Positions 42,727 through 53,118 of a DNA stretch of 64,000 nucleotides are shown piece by piece (position 1 is the stretch's first letter; every line of letters starts with the position of its first letter). Origin of the DNA: Pyropia yezoensis (taxonomy: Eukaryota > Rhodophyta > Bangiophyceae > Bangiales > Bangiaceae); assembly GCA_009829735.1 (NCBI GenBank), contig CM020620.1, forward strand, positions 28,924,951 to 28,988,950. The letters are read 5' to 3'. Position numbers and translations under genes: made by a program. The notes under the pieces are model-generated. The model was not told where the DNA came from, did not search any database, and saw nothing but the letters and a program-made list of their open reading frames with translations.

Positions 42727-42900
42727 AACCAACCGGAAGAAGTTGGACGGGAGGCAAGGCACCACTGAGCCAGACGGGGTACTCCCCAGGGCAACAAACA
42801 GAGGCAAGCAATGCCCCCGAAGGGGATGAGTTTACACTCACTACTACTCGGCCACCATAAGGGCCACCGAGTCCCTCTCCCGTACAAACAATAACACTCC

Positions 42901-45270
42901 TCAGTGGGTAGACCCACTGCCCGAGGGAGGCCACTCACGCGTAAGCGCGTATACCTCCGTGCTCCACCTGTCGGCAATCTCACGACGGTCAATCACCCGA
43001 GTTACCTCGGTGCATAGCTGGACGAGGGTGCTGCGGCCAGCCTCCACGTCCTCCAGAGCTGTCTGGAGGCGGTCAAGTACACCACCGAAGCAACGCGCTG
43101 ACCCAACCAGCGCAGCACCTGGGGGGATATCCCCCCAGCTAACAGAGAGACCCTCCCGCAGTGCGCGGGTAACAAGGGCGTCAACGCCCTCATACCAGAG
43201 GCGGGGACCCCCGTCATGCAGGACAGGGGCGGGAGGTGACACTGGCGCAGCCAGAGGAGCCACAGGAGCCGACACGGCCACCACCGGAGCCGGTGGCGCC
43301 TGATATGAGGCCCGGTAGGACCCCACCGAAGGGGCTCCACCGTAACCCCGGCGGGACTCCGCCCGACGACGGGACACCTCCCGCTCCCCACCCGCAGAGC
43401 CCCACTCTCGGGGACGACGGCCAACCGCCGCCGTTACCGGGTTACCGAACCACGGGGCAAGGACCTGAAGAGGGTCATGGATAACCATGGGAATACCCAG
43501 GTCAGCAACAGCCTCGGTGGACGCCCACCCATGGCAATTGGGCTCACCCGGCTGGGTACGCCGGATACGCAACGAGTGACGAGGCAAGGGGGAAGCCCCA
43601 GCCTGCGGGTCCCGGTACGGGGGAAGGGCTAACACCCCAGCCCAGTTCACGGCATCGTGAACGGCCAGCAGGGCCTCGAACTCCCGGGCCAACCCGGTCT
43701 TGGCAGCTATCAGGTCCACGCCCAACTGCGCGATGTGCCGACGGACACCCGTCGGAAGATGAAACAGGCGCCCCTGCCGGCGGACGGACAGTAAGAAGGA
43801 GGAAGCCTGCCCGAGGGTAACCTCAAGGGTGAAGGTACCCTGCAACGGGTGGACCGGCCGGGAGGCCAACACACTCCCGAAGTATCGGAGGCAAGAGCCG
43901 GTGTCAAACCGGAAAGCAGGGGCGGGTTCCCACTCCTCCTGCCACCGAGGCGGGCGCACGGGAGTGTATACCGGCGCACGACCGTTGCCGGTCTGCAACG
44001 CACATGTTATATCGGTGCGGAACGCATCCGCCATGACACCATGGTTACGTCGCCAGCTCGACGCCGACTTCAAACCCGCCATAGGCGGGTAGGGAGCCGT
44101 CAACGACAGATACGGGGATACCCCCGGGTAGTAATCAAAGTCGGGATACCGACCGGTATCGCCCACCGTCTCCCCGAACGCAACCGGCGCCGCCGCCGCC
44201 GCAATCCCCCGAGCACTAGCCGGGTAATCAACCTCCCGCGGCAACGCGGGGACAATCAGGTCGCATACCCCGAAGTCGGGGTCGAGGTAAACCTCACCCC
44301 GTCCCACCCGGGTGCGCCAGAGCTGCGCATGCCGGTCGTCCGGCTGACTCAGGATCCAATGGTGTTCCACCCGTACCGCGTTCGGCTGGTTAACCAGCCG
44401 CATCAACTCCCGCTCCCAACTCGGGTCCACCCTGACGCGCCGGGAGGTCCCCCCAGAGAGACGCGGCGGGTGGAAGTCCACCCGCATCCGCCCATTGGAC
44501 TCCATTGACTCTTGCACAGTCAGGCCTCGAACCCGAGCCACCAAGTCGGACATCGACATGGCGGGTTGACCCGCCGCCACGGCGACGCCGCCACCCAACG
44601 GGGAAACCCGGGCAGGACCAGGAAGAATCGGGGGCGCCGGGGGATGCCCCACCGGGACACGGGCCGGTGACGGGGATGCACGGGGCCGAGGAGGAAGAAG
44701 AAGGGCGGGCGCCCGCCCGGAGTAGCTCCCGGAGTCCACTGCCATCGGGGTAGATAACTCTTGACCATCGCGCGTCCGCGGCACCGCGGGCAGAGCATCG
44801 CGGCAACCCGGGCCCGACATGGGTACCTCGGGGGCAGCACGGGTAGACCCGCTACCCGCCGCCGCGGACACACCACCCGCGCGGGCACCCGCGCCGTCTT
44901 GACCCGCCGTACCGGCCGGGGTGCCGCCACCACCATCCGCCACGCCGGCGACACCGTCTCGAGGGAGAGCCGCGCCGGCACCGGCGACAGAAGCCATCCG
45001 GGCCGCCGGAGGAGTAGCGGTAGAAGCCACCGCTGCACGCGGTTGTCCGCCACCCGACGGAGCCGTCGTGCCGCTACACACGGATGACAACCCGCCCGGC
45101 GCGCCGTCCGGGGCCACACGAACGGTCACCCGGTCGTCCTCGTCCTCCGACGAGCTTGCTAAGAAGCACTCGGCGGCGGTGGCAGAGACGGGAACGTCGT
45201 CCACCATCACCTCTTCCTCCTCCTCAAGCAGGAGGTCGTCGTCGCCCCCGGGTACCTGGGGGTCCGACAT
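42901..45270 (-). CDS. E3 antisense protein of 789 residues, unknown function
   Basis: A single frame opposite to gag-pol, between pol and the 3' LTR. The start MSDPQVPGGDDDLLLEEEEE leads into a very acidic region, then about 200 residues of Ala/Gly/Pro-rich sequence, a complex central region (for example SWERELMRLVNQPNAVRVEH, YLDPDFGVCDLIVPALPREV, TGSCLRYFGSVLASRPVHPL, SSFLLSVRRQGRLFHLPTGV) and a tail. No transmembrane segment, signal peptide or known domain is seen, so it does not look like an envelope gene. The central blocks resemble antisense fragments in E2. Extra antisense genes at this place are known in some plant Ty3/Gypsy lineages (Grande and other Tat elements); homology to those is not claimed. 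Confidence 0.75.
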   Translation of the reverse strand: MSDPQVPGGDDDLLLEEEEEVMVDDVPVSATAAECFLASSSEDEDDRVTVRVAPDGAPGGLSSVCSGTTAPSGGGQPRAAVASTATPPAARMASVAGAGAALPRDGVAGVADGGGGTPAGTAGQDGAGARAGGVSAAAGSGSTRAAPEVPMSGPGCRDALPAVPRTRDGQELSTPMAVDSGSYSGRAPALLLPPRPRASPSPARVPVGHPPAPPILPGPARVSPLGGGVAVAAGQPAMSMSDLVARVRGLTVQESMESNGRMRVDFHPPRLSGGTSRRVRVDPSWERELMRLVNQPNAVRVEHHWILSQPDDRHAQLWRTRVGRGEVYLDPDFGVCDLIVPALPREVDYPASARGIAAAAAPVAFGETVGDTGRYPDFDYYPGVSPYLSLTAPYPPMAGLKSASSWRRNHGVMADAFRTDITCALQTGNGRAPVYTPVRPPRWQEEWEPAPAFRFDTGSCLRYFGSVLASRPVHPLQGTFTLEVTLGQASSFLLSVRRQGRLFHLPTGVRRHIAQLGVDLIAAKTGLAREFEALLAVHDAVNWAGVLALPPYRDPQAGASPLPRHSLRIRRTQPGEPNCHGWASTEAVADLGIPMVIHDPLQVLAPWFGNPVTAAVGRRPREWGSAGGEREVSRRRAESRRGYGGAPSVGSYRASYQAPPAPVVAVSAPVAPLAAPVSPPAPVLHDGGPRLWYEGVDALVTRALREGLSVSWGDIPPGAALVGSARCFGGVLDRLQTALEDVEAGRSTLVQLCTEVTRVIDRREIADRWSTEVYALTREWPPSGSGSTH

Positions 45271-45846
45271 GGTAAAACCGGGCTAGCAGGGGCGGCCCGT
45301 CAGACAAGCCGTCGACGGCTACGACCCGGCACTGTGGAACAACCGGGACGAGCCAGGGAAGCGCGGGCACCCGCGCTTATGACCACAAACGGCCACAAGA
45401 AGCGCCGCAGGCACGCGGGTCGACCCGCGCGCCACGAGGCTACGAACGCGCTCCACCCAGGCACCTGGGCGGGCCGGGGCCACACCCCCGTACGGGGCAA
45501 CCAAGAGGGGTTCACCCCGAAACCGCCCCCGCGAAAAGCGGGAGCGGCTGCCCCCATTCACTGGGTAACACGAGAGGGGCTCCCCTACCACCAGACACCT
45601 GGTGGCGGATCCGCTTGCACGACCCTTCGGAAAGGGGGGTCGTGAGCAACAACCCGCATCGGGAATTTAACGGTCCGGAAAACGGATCGTATGTGTACCA
45701 CACAAAGGGGGGCACCCCCCTCAGACAACCTCGAAAAGGGGTGTCTGTCGCAACAGGGCGTAAAGCCCCACCCGACTAGTAAACGGTCACGCGACCCACT
45801 TACATTCGGTAACCCGAATGCAACTCGACCCGAGGACGGGCCGAAT
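45271..45846. other. E3 stretch between antisense gene start and 3' LTR
   Basis: No gene is seen. It should hold the promoter of the antisense frame if that is transcribed separately. Several short inverted GGGGTG/CACCCC-type motifs occur. Confidence 0.4.
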
Positions 45847-45860
45847 CTAAGGGGGGGATA
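45847..45860 (+). promoter_or_regulatory. E3 polypurine tract
   Basis: CTAAGGGGGGGATA abuts the TG of the 3' LTR, the position where plus-strand DNA synthesis is primed. Confidence 0.75.
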
Positions 45861-46223
45861 TGTAGCAATATGGTTGGCCGTATTGTGACCCTAATATTAG
45901 GGGGGCTACTTCTAACCCTTGGCTTTCAATTTGAGAGTCCGTACTGGTCACGGTATCTATAAGTTACGTATGACCAGAGGGACTTGCATCTTGGGGTGGA
46001 GGGTAGTTAGTAGTGTCTCCGAGGGTTTATAACGAGGGGGCCGGCGGCGAATCCACCGCCGGCCAAGGAAGGACAACAAACCCCTCCCATTTGGGCTCCC
46101 ATCTTGGTCCCGTGGCTTGCGCTCCAAGGACAGCAACCTTGGCCTCCCGGTGACGTTGGTGCCGATCCCCCTTGGTGAGTGTTCCCTGAGAGTGGACGTG
46201 CGACGGATACCTATTGTGCTACA
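45861..46223 (+). repeat. E3 3' LTR
   Basis: Nearly identical to 35,459-35,820 and followed directly by the CGGAG target duplication. Confidence 0.95.
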
Positions 46224-46790
46224 CGGAGCCGAAGTGGTCGAGCAACCGTGGTAGTAGCGCCGAAAATCCGTAGGGGACCTCGACTTGAGGCCACCACTCG
46301 GGCTTCTTGGGATAGTATTGCTTCTTGCTTGCAGGCGACTGCTGCGGAAACTCGAGTTGAGCCGAGGTCACCAAGTAGGGACCTCGCCGGTAGTCCTTCT
46401 CCATCCGCACATCAAAGTGATGAGTGTGCGGATCGACGTCGCGAAGATACGCGGGGCGAGTTGCCACCGCGTCCCAAGTGAAGGTCGGTACGTCCCCAGT
46501 GCCCGCGATAGTACCCCCGCGGTCCACCAAGTTCTTGGCCCGCTGCACGTCTTCGACCTCGTCCTCATCCAGGAAGGCAAACTGGTCCGTCCTGAAGTCG
46601 GGAGAAGACCCGACCCTACGGGGGAACTTCTCCCGTAGCGGTCCCATACGCGACTCATCGCTGTGTCATGTCGGCCCCAGCGGAGAACCGTCAATTCCTC
46701 CTCATAAAGGGGCCAAGCTGGGTAGAACCACCTCCCCAAGGCCTCCCGTGGAACAACGCGGCCTACCTCCGGGGGAGATCCCGTTGCCAA
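46224..46790 (-). pseudogene. E2 antisense region, proximal fragments
   Basis: Fossil minus-strand frames on the right side of E3. One includes SSPDFRTDQFAFLDEDEVED and PEWWPQVEVPYGFSALLPRL and ends at the E3 target site (LLDHFGS). They resemble YLDPDFGVCDLIVP and WEPAPAFRFDTGSCLRYFGS of the E3 antisense protein. The host element's antisense gene was thus already present when E3 landed in it. Confidence 0.55.
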
Positions 46791-47264
46791 CCCAAAGCCG
46801 GGTCACGCGGGCATTCCATCCCCCGGAGCGACCGTGGAGCCCCGGCCGGAAGTCCCGGCGGGCGCTGCACCGTAAGACGTGTCCTCCATTCGTTCGTCCA
46901 GGGAGTCAGACTCCAACCCCTGGGTCACCATGGCTCTCCCAAAGTTAGGGAGAGGCAGCGCGCTTGCAGCTGCACGAGACCCGCCTCGAGTTGAGGGGGG
47001 CTCGGATCGCGGGTAGATGGGTGGCCTCCCCAGCGTGGGGCGGCCCAGGGTAAGGTAAAGGGGATGTGTTGGTGGTGGTAGGGTGAGAACCGATAAGAGC
47101 AGGCTGCCAAGTGGGCAAGCTTGAGGAGAGGGGCGGTCGACGTGATCGCCTCCAACGCGTGACGTACCGGGGGGACAGCAAGTCGCGCCCCCAACGCCGC
47201 GATGTGCGTTTCTATACCCCCTCGCAGGGCCGACCGGGTCGGTCGGAACTGAGGAGAGGGGAGT

Positions 47265-47733
47265 GTGGCAGTGTTGACCCCCAAGTAGGGGGGCAACACG
47301 TGCCATGCAAGGGGCGGCAGGCCACTAGCCTGACCCGTTCCTCCCCCTGCATTTGGGTCCATATTCCCTAAGTTTGGGATAGTTAGCTTAGTAGTAAATC
47401 GAACGTGGATTTGAGAGTTTTCTGCATTTTATCGTCTTGAATTTTCGTGTGGCTCGGTGGGCAGGTGCTGGGGTGGGAGATTCTGAGTGGCGAGATTCTG
47501 AGGGGACCCTGGGGGGATAAGGGGAGGGACAGCGGGGCTTGGCCTCGCTTCCCCGTCCCGACCAAGAAACTGTTGGCCCACACACCATCTTCTTGTTTGT
47601 CAGTGGGGGGATTGCCCCACAACAGGGACAGTGTGTGTGCGACTTGCACTTCTTCCGGTTCCCCCGACACGGGAGGCAGCCCTTGCGCACCGCCCCAACT
47701 TGGGTGCCGCGTGTGCGAGTGGTATTTGCCACA
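47265..47733 (+). repeat. E2 3' LTR
   Basis: It matches 26,741-27,208. It is preceded by a purine tract GAGGAGAGGGGAG that serves as the likely polypurine tract. Confidence 0.9.
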
Positions 47734-48161
47734 TGAGCGTGGGCGATGTTGGTCATTGGCAAGAAAAGCCATGTCATCTCACGGCGGCCACCTTGGGGCG
47801 GCTAGCGTGAGGGTCCATGCTGAGCGTCACACCCCAGACTAAAGGTCCATTCCATGTAGCTAGTCACTTGGAGAATGATTTCTCTCTCGGCCGCATCTCA
47901 TGGGCTACAGCTCTAACTTGGTCAGAGTGATCTTCACCGCGCTCCGGGCCAGAGATAAAGAAGTCAGGACCCAAGACCATGTTTTTGCGCCTGTGTGCAC
48001 GCCCGGAGTGCAATGCGGGGTTCTCTGGGCCCTCCGGTGCGATCCGGACGCGCGGTCGGGTCCGAATGCCGGTTGACATCATATTGGTCGACCTTCGCTT
48101 TTGGCCGAACGGGGGTTACATGATGACCGATTCCACATCCGATCAGGAGTTGGAGCAGTGA
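47734..48161. other. Flank right of E2
   Basis: Ordinary complex sequence with only short frames; no gene recognised. Confidence 0.35.
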
Positions 48162-48359
48162 CTACCGTATCAACTCCATAATCCCGCCGCGCATGGCCAC
48201 CGGGCTAGCGATGGATTTGGCGTGGCCCGCGGCGCGCTCCCCCTCAAAGAACCGACGGACGTTGTCCAGGAGGGTGGCCGTCTCCTTAGTCAAACAGTAG
48301 AAGGCGCGGCGCCGACGTGACGGGCCACCACCAGCGGCAATCTGTCCCGCAGACGACAT
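48162..48359 (-). CDS. Small frame resembling the start of a transposase or DNA-binding protein
   Basis: 65 codons from MSSAGQIAAGGGPSRRRRAF to a stop at 48,162. The part YCLTKETATLLDNVRRFFEG resembles the N-terminal helix that precedes a helix-turn-helix in pogo/Tc1-like transposases, but the helix-turn-helix itself is missing. It may be a truncated transposon end, an exon, or a chance likeness. Confidence 0.3.
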   Translation of the reverse strand: MSSAGQIAAGGGPSRRRRAFYCLTKETATLLDNVRRFFEGERAAGHAKSIASPVAMRGGIMELIR

Positions 48360-49500
48360 GGTGGGGGGCGCAGCTTGCGGGGGCAGAGGGATTAGGCGGG
48401 GGGGAGGTGGTAGCGTACAGTTCGCGGTGCAACCGCCGTGCAAGAGCGCCAGTCGACGATGGGTGAAGCGCAGAGGCGGGTCTGTAGACACGACAGCGCT
48501 TCACCACAACATTTCTTACTCCATAATTTTTTTTCGTGTCATTGTACTTTTAGGTAGCCGTCGTAGCCGATTTTCTGTCGGATGTGGCGGAGAAGAACAA
48601 CAAGCCGTGTGTTATTCTCTGTCTCAACAAAGAAGCAAGATAACGTGACACGATAAAAAAAAACCTACTCTGCCGGGACCCCTAGGCGACTAACGCACGG
48701 CGAGCCGTACAATTGGAACTAAATCGTCGGAAAAACGGACCAGTTGCTGACTTATGCGACTGGTATGCGCGGCGGTCCTACCTACGAACGGAGTGTTTTA
48801 TTTTTGAGCGTACGGAAGCATGACCTAAAAGACAGACAAATAGTGCTTAATGATGCCTTTGAGCGCTGTACTCGAGGAAAAGAGGAACATGGCGGCTCGC
48901 GTGATGCACTGTGTTATCCGGGGGGTATGAAGTTGGGTCTCCTCAGGTGACTTGTCATATGGAATTGGTCTTTAGGAGGACAAAGGGGTTGGCGAGGTGC
49001 TCATTCCAACACTTCCTCAAGGAGGTCAGGCGACGGGTGGCGACTTGCGTAGCAACTGTAAAATTTGAATACAGTCCTCGCGTCACACTGGTTTGTGTCT
49101 TAGACTGCCCGACGGCATGTGGCGATGAAACTGCCGCGCAAAACACTCTCTGCGCCACATGAATGTGGCCTGTCTTGGACCGCCCGTCAGCCCATAGCCT
49201 GTCTGCCCCAATAACTAACCACCTCACCAGACGAGGTGGTTCTCTACGGCTCCTCAAAGAAATAAATCACCGCTGGAGAGAGGAGAGTGAGCTCAGTCCC
49301 ATGATGTTTTTTTTTTTTGTCCTCTGAGAGTGAGCATCTCGTAGCGCGGCCCCCAATATGGGCCTGCCACGTGTAGTGCCCCTAAATCAATCAGCTCTGC
49401 AATGGGCCTTCAAGGCCCATCTCGAGTACGATACGTGTCAAGAGAATTTCCAGTACGGCTCAGTGTTTACTCTTCCCTCGCATAGTCGAACCGCTCTGTC
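48360..49500. other. Lower-GC stretch without a recognised gene
   Basis: Noticeably more AT-rich than its surroundings (A8 near 48,656; T12 near 49,307). Only short frames occur. A CCACCTC-ACCAGAC-GAGGTGG inverted repeat lies at about 49,220. Confidence 0.4.
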
Positions 49501-49875
49501 CTACGGAAGCACTGTCAAACCCAAGCGCATCCGCTGGCGGCGCGCACAAGCTCGGAGATGCTGTTTTTTTACAGTTTTGATTGGTCCCCTCACCCGCCGG
49601 TCCCTGGCGACAAAGGCTTCTCGAGCGCGATTATCCGCGCGCTGCTTCTTCTCTGCCGCCTTGCGCGCCGCCTCCTCGAGCTTATCAGCATCCTCAGTCA
49701 TGCGAGACAGACCGGGGATGGCCAACATCAACTGGGAAGCCAGGTTTTTACCAGGTAGAGAAAGAAAAAGCTCACAGGCCCGCGCAGACGGGTCCACAGG
49801 GGGAGGCTTCCTTCCTGGCGACGACGCATGCCCCCCCCCCCTTGCTGGGAGAAACCGCCTACAGCCGCGCCGCAT
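49501..49875 (-). CDS. Hypothetical protein, helical
   Basis: 124 codons. After a Pro/Arg-rich start come CELFLSLPGKNLASQLMLAI, PGLSRMTEDADKLEEAARKA and AEKKQRADNRAREAFVARDR, an amphipathic, coiled-coil-like stretch. The composition is protein-like, unlike the opposite strand. No family is recognised; the true start may be an internal or upstream exon. Confidence 0.4.
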   Translation of the reverse strand: MRRGCRRFLPARGGGHASSPGRKPPPVDPSARACELFLSLPGKNLASQLMLAIPGLSRMTEDADKLEEAARKAAEKKQRADNRAREAFVARDRRVRGPIKTVKKQHLRACARRQRMRLGLTVLP

Positions 49876-50216
49876 CAGGTCCTGAGGAAGTTCCAGCTAC
49901 ATGGCCGGCTCCGCCACTGGTAGGCGACATTGTTGGGTGGGAGGGGCGGTGCGGGGCGCCGGGTATGTGTGGTACAGTGGGGGGAGAACAACACAGACGG
50001 GTGAACAGTATAGCGCGTACCGCGACCAAGTGCGCAGATCGTTGCCTGAGGGGTCAATTTCGGGGTACACGTGGGCCACGTGGCCTGGTTGGTTTGGGGG
50101 CAGTTGTTGGTCATTGGGGCAGACAAGCTACGCGATGCGGCTCCCCTCTGCGCCGGGCCGCCCCTCGGCGCTCCCTCCCCAACGCCCCCCACTTCCCCCC
50201 CCCTCTCCCCATCCCC

Positions 50217-50785
50217 ATGCATATCCGCCAACGGCGACCGTCCGCTGCCGACGCGGCGGCGGCCGCAGCAGTCACGGCCGCGGCGCTCACCACCATCACC
50301 ACCACCATCTACCCGCCCGCCACCGTGACCGCCCTCACCGCCCGCTACGACGCCGCGTCGTGGGCGGCGGTGGCCGCCGCCGCCGCCGCCGCCGGTGCCC
50401 CCACCCCCACCCGCATCGCCACCGCCGCCGCCGACCCGACTCCCACCGCCGCGCCTGCCGCCTCCGCCGCCACCGCCGCGGCCGCCGCCGCCACCGGGAC
50501 GGCTCCGCGGCACGGGCCGGTGACGGTGGCGCTGGGCGCCGAAGACGGCCGGCCCGGCGGGCCGCTCGTGGGCGTCGTCCGCATCACGCTGCCACCCCCC
50601 CCGGCGCCACCCCTGACGGCCGACGCCCCCTCCGCCGCCACCCCCGTCGGCCGATGCAGGCTGCCCAGTGGCGACGGCCGCCGGCGCGACTGCGACAGCG
50701 CCGGCGGCGGTGACGACCGCGGCAGCGACCGTGGCGGCCACTGCGACCGCGACAGCGACGGCGATGGCGGCGGCGGCTTCGGCGG

Positions 50786-50816
<31 letters not shown>

Positions 50817-51265
50817 GGCGGCGGCAACGACGACGGCGGTGGCGGCGTCGGCGGCAGCGACGGTGACAGCGGCGGCGGTGGGAGCGACCGCCGCGCGGTG
50901 CTGTGGGCCCTCTTTGTGCACCCCGCCGCGGGCCGCCGCGGCGTTGGCACCGCCTCGTCGCCGCCGCGGAAGCGGCGGCCGCCGCGGCGGCCGCGACCGC
51001 CGTGTCCCTCGTGTCGTCGACGACCGCCGAGGCGCTCTACCGCCGGTCGGGCTACGTGCCCGACGGGCCTCCGCTGGGGGGCGGCGCCCACCCCCTGGGG
51101 CCGGCGGTGCCGCTCGTCAAGGCGCTCGCTGCCCCCCCCCCCACGCCGCCGCCTCGGGTGGCGGCGTGGGGGTCTGCCCGGGGGGGGCGGGGGGGGGAGG
51201 GGGGCGGCGGGCGCCCGCCCTCGCCCGTGACGGCCGCCGCCCCGCGGCAGGCCTCGGGGCCGTGA
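50217..51265 (+). pseudogene. GNAT-family N-acetyltransferase with a frame change
   Basis: From ATG 50,217 the N-terminus (MHIRQRRPSAADAAAAAAVT, TIYPPATVTALTARYDAASW) resembles the start of GNAT proteins, followed by a strand GPLVGVVRITLPPP. A 60-residue insert rich in Gly and Asp comes next. The acetyl-CoA motif ALFVHPAAGRRGVGT (RRGVG is the R-x-x-G-x-G core) follows at about 50,908-50,952. The second half of the fold, RLVAAAEAAAAAAAATAVSL then VSSTTAEALYRRSGYVPDGP, is in another frame, as if one base were missing near 50,952. Either the gene is damaged or the base is a sequencing slip in GC-rich DNA. GNAT enzymes move an acetyl group from acetyl-CoA to an amine; the substrate cannot be told. 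Confidence 0.7.
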
Positions 51266-51440
51266 CCGACCGGGCCGTGGCACAGGGGGAGGGCACAATG
51301 GGGGGGGGGAGGGGGGAACGGGGAGGAGGAGGACGAGGACCGGGATGCCGTCTCCATGCGCTCCCCCCCCCCCATTTTTTCAAAAGGAAGAGGCGGCACA
51401 GAAGAAAAACGGCCCAGACGGCACCACCCGTCCAACCCGC

Positions 51441-51484
<44 letters not shown>

Positions 51485-52633
51485 CCTCGAGAAAAGGAGG
51501 TGCGTCCGCCGCGCGGGGCGTCGTTTGCAACACGAGGAGGGGGTGGGGGACCTTGCATCGACCTCGTTTGCCGGCCGCGTTGCCTCCCGCCGCTGCCGCT
51601 GCTCCCTCGCGCCGACCCGCGCGCGCGGCTGCCCGCCGCCGCCGCCGTCAGTGGCCCTCTGCACACACGTCTGCTGCGAAGCGCGCGGTGCCAGACGGCT
51701 GCGCTAGCGCCCCCCCCCCCGCCCCTCCGCGGGCTTCTTTTTTGTTTGGAACGCCTCCTCGTTGTTTCCCGGCGCCCCAGCGCTCAGCGGATTGGCATGC
51801 GCTGTACACCTACTGTATATTTGTACAGTACAGGAGGTAAATGATGAGTGCCTCGGCTGCCCTCGCGTGTGTGTGTGTGTGTGCCTCCCGACGTGGCCGC
51901 GCCCGCGGCGTGATGACCGACGGCGAGGGGCGCGCCGTCCCCCTGCGCCTGCGCCGTGCCCGCCGCCTCCCCCTCCCCCCCCTCCCCCTCCCCCCCCCCT
52001 GCTCTGCCCCTCATTGCCGTTTCTTGTAGTTGTTTTTTTGTTTTGTTTTTTTGAACACCGCCGCCACAAAGACGGGGGGGGGATGCCCCCACGGCCGGGG
52101 GGGGGTGGGTGGGTTTGGGGGGGGGGGGGGGGCACGGTTCCGTGGCAATGACAGCAGCGGCGGCGGCGGCGGCAGGCGGCGGCAGGCAGCCCGGCGGCCA
52201 CGCGCGGGGGGGACGGCACGGCCAGGGGGGGCGGCCGGTGGTGGTGGTAGCGGCGGCGGTGGTGGTGGGTGGCCATAGGTCATAAGGGGGGGGGGGGGGT
52301 GGGTGGGCGGGGACGACGACCCCCGCCAGTGCTGCTGGCGGTGCCACGCTGTGGCGGGAGGGAGCTCCCCCGCACGGCGGCCCGCGGCTTGGGCGGCAGA
52401 CGGGCGACGCCGGGGGGAGGGGGTAGGGGGGGGGGGGGGGGGGCGCCGTGGGCGTTTGCGGGACGGCGGGCGGGAGGGCGGGCGGGGGCGGGGGCGACGG
52501 CCGCCACGCCGCGCCCGCGCGCCGGCCCCATGGGCGGGGGAGCGCCGCGGCCGTGGCGCCGCGCGCCGCCGCCGCGCGGGGGGGGCGTCCCCCCCCTCCC
52601 CCCCTTCTCCCCCCCCCCCGTCCCCGCGCTTGC

Positions 52634-52673
<40 letters not shown>

Positions 52674-53118
52674 CGCCGCCGCCAGGTGGGCCGTGCGCCG
52701 CGCTGGCGGTGCCACGCGCCAGTCTGCCCCCTGCCTCCCTGCGCTGCCGTGGCGGTCGACGCCACCCGTCGTCCCCGCGGCTGCTTGCGGCGCCGCCACC
52801 CCGACTCCCGCCGCCCCTCCCACGCAGGACGTACGCCCCCTCCCTTTCGTACGACCCCCCGCGCGGTCCTCTTTTTTGGTGTCTTTTTTTTTTTTTTTTC
52901 TTCGTTTCTCCCGAGTCCCTCTGTGAGCGGCCGCGCCCTGACCCGCTGGGGCTCGCTCCCCGCCCCCTTCCCCTCCCCCCCTCCCCCCCCCCCCCCCCCC
53001 GCTGCCCCCCCTGCACCCGTCGGTGACTTTCTGGACGGAAGCGCCGGCCGCTTGGGGTCGGCGCCCCGCTTGGCCGAGCGGGACGCACCGCCGCCCACCC
53101 CGACCCCCCCACCAGCTC
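51266..53118. other. Homopolymer-rich intergenic DNA
   Basis: C42 at 51,442-51,483, G runs of 10 or more near 52,070-52,140, 52,290 and 52,430, T runs near 52,880 and a C run before 53,000. Frames on both strands are compositional. A small TGTACAGTACAGGAGG segment lies at 51,822. No gene is supportable. Confidence 0.45.
51442..51483. repeat. Poly-C tract, 42 bases
   Basis: An uninterrupted C run, the longest homopolymer in the window. The complementary G42 strand can form G-quadruplexes. Confidence 0.95.

Larger units (their letters stand above)
35459..46223 (+). mobile_element. Ty3/Gypsy chromodomain retrotransposon E3, looks whole
   Basis: The 5' LTR (35,459-35,820) and 3' LTR (45,861-46,223) are nearly identical (two substitutions and one single-base length difference in about 362). 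Exact five-base target duplications CGGAG flank the element at 35,454-35,458 and 46,224-46,228. Inside are a primer-binding site, gag, pol, a hairpin-repeat array, a 789-residue antisense frame and a purine tract before the 3' LTR. No breaks are evident. About 0.8 percent LTR divergence means a recent insertion. It sits inside the antisense region of E2. Confidence 0.95.
26741..47733 (+). mobile_element. Ty3/Gypsy chromodomain retrotransposon E2, containing nested E3
   Basis: Two direct LTRs of about 467 bp (26,741-27,208 and about 47,265-47,733) bound gag, protease, RT, RNase H, integrase and a chromodomain-like end in that order on the plus strand. An antisense reading region and then the 3' LTR follow. 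The LTRs differ at about 17 positions (about 3.6 percent), so E2 is older than E3 (about 0.8 percent), consistent with E3 lying inside it. E2 is clearly broken, with roughly ten interruptions, one of them a 634-base insertion in the protease-RT linker. Without E3 the element would be about 10.2 kb. No target duplication is evident. Confidence 0.9.

Noticed and set aside
42901-45270. Envelope gene in E3
   Set aside because: The extra frame is antisense and has no signal peptide, TM segment or furin-like site.
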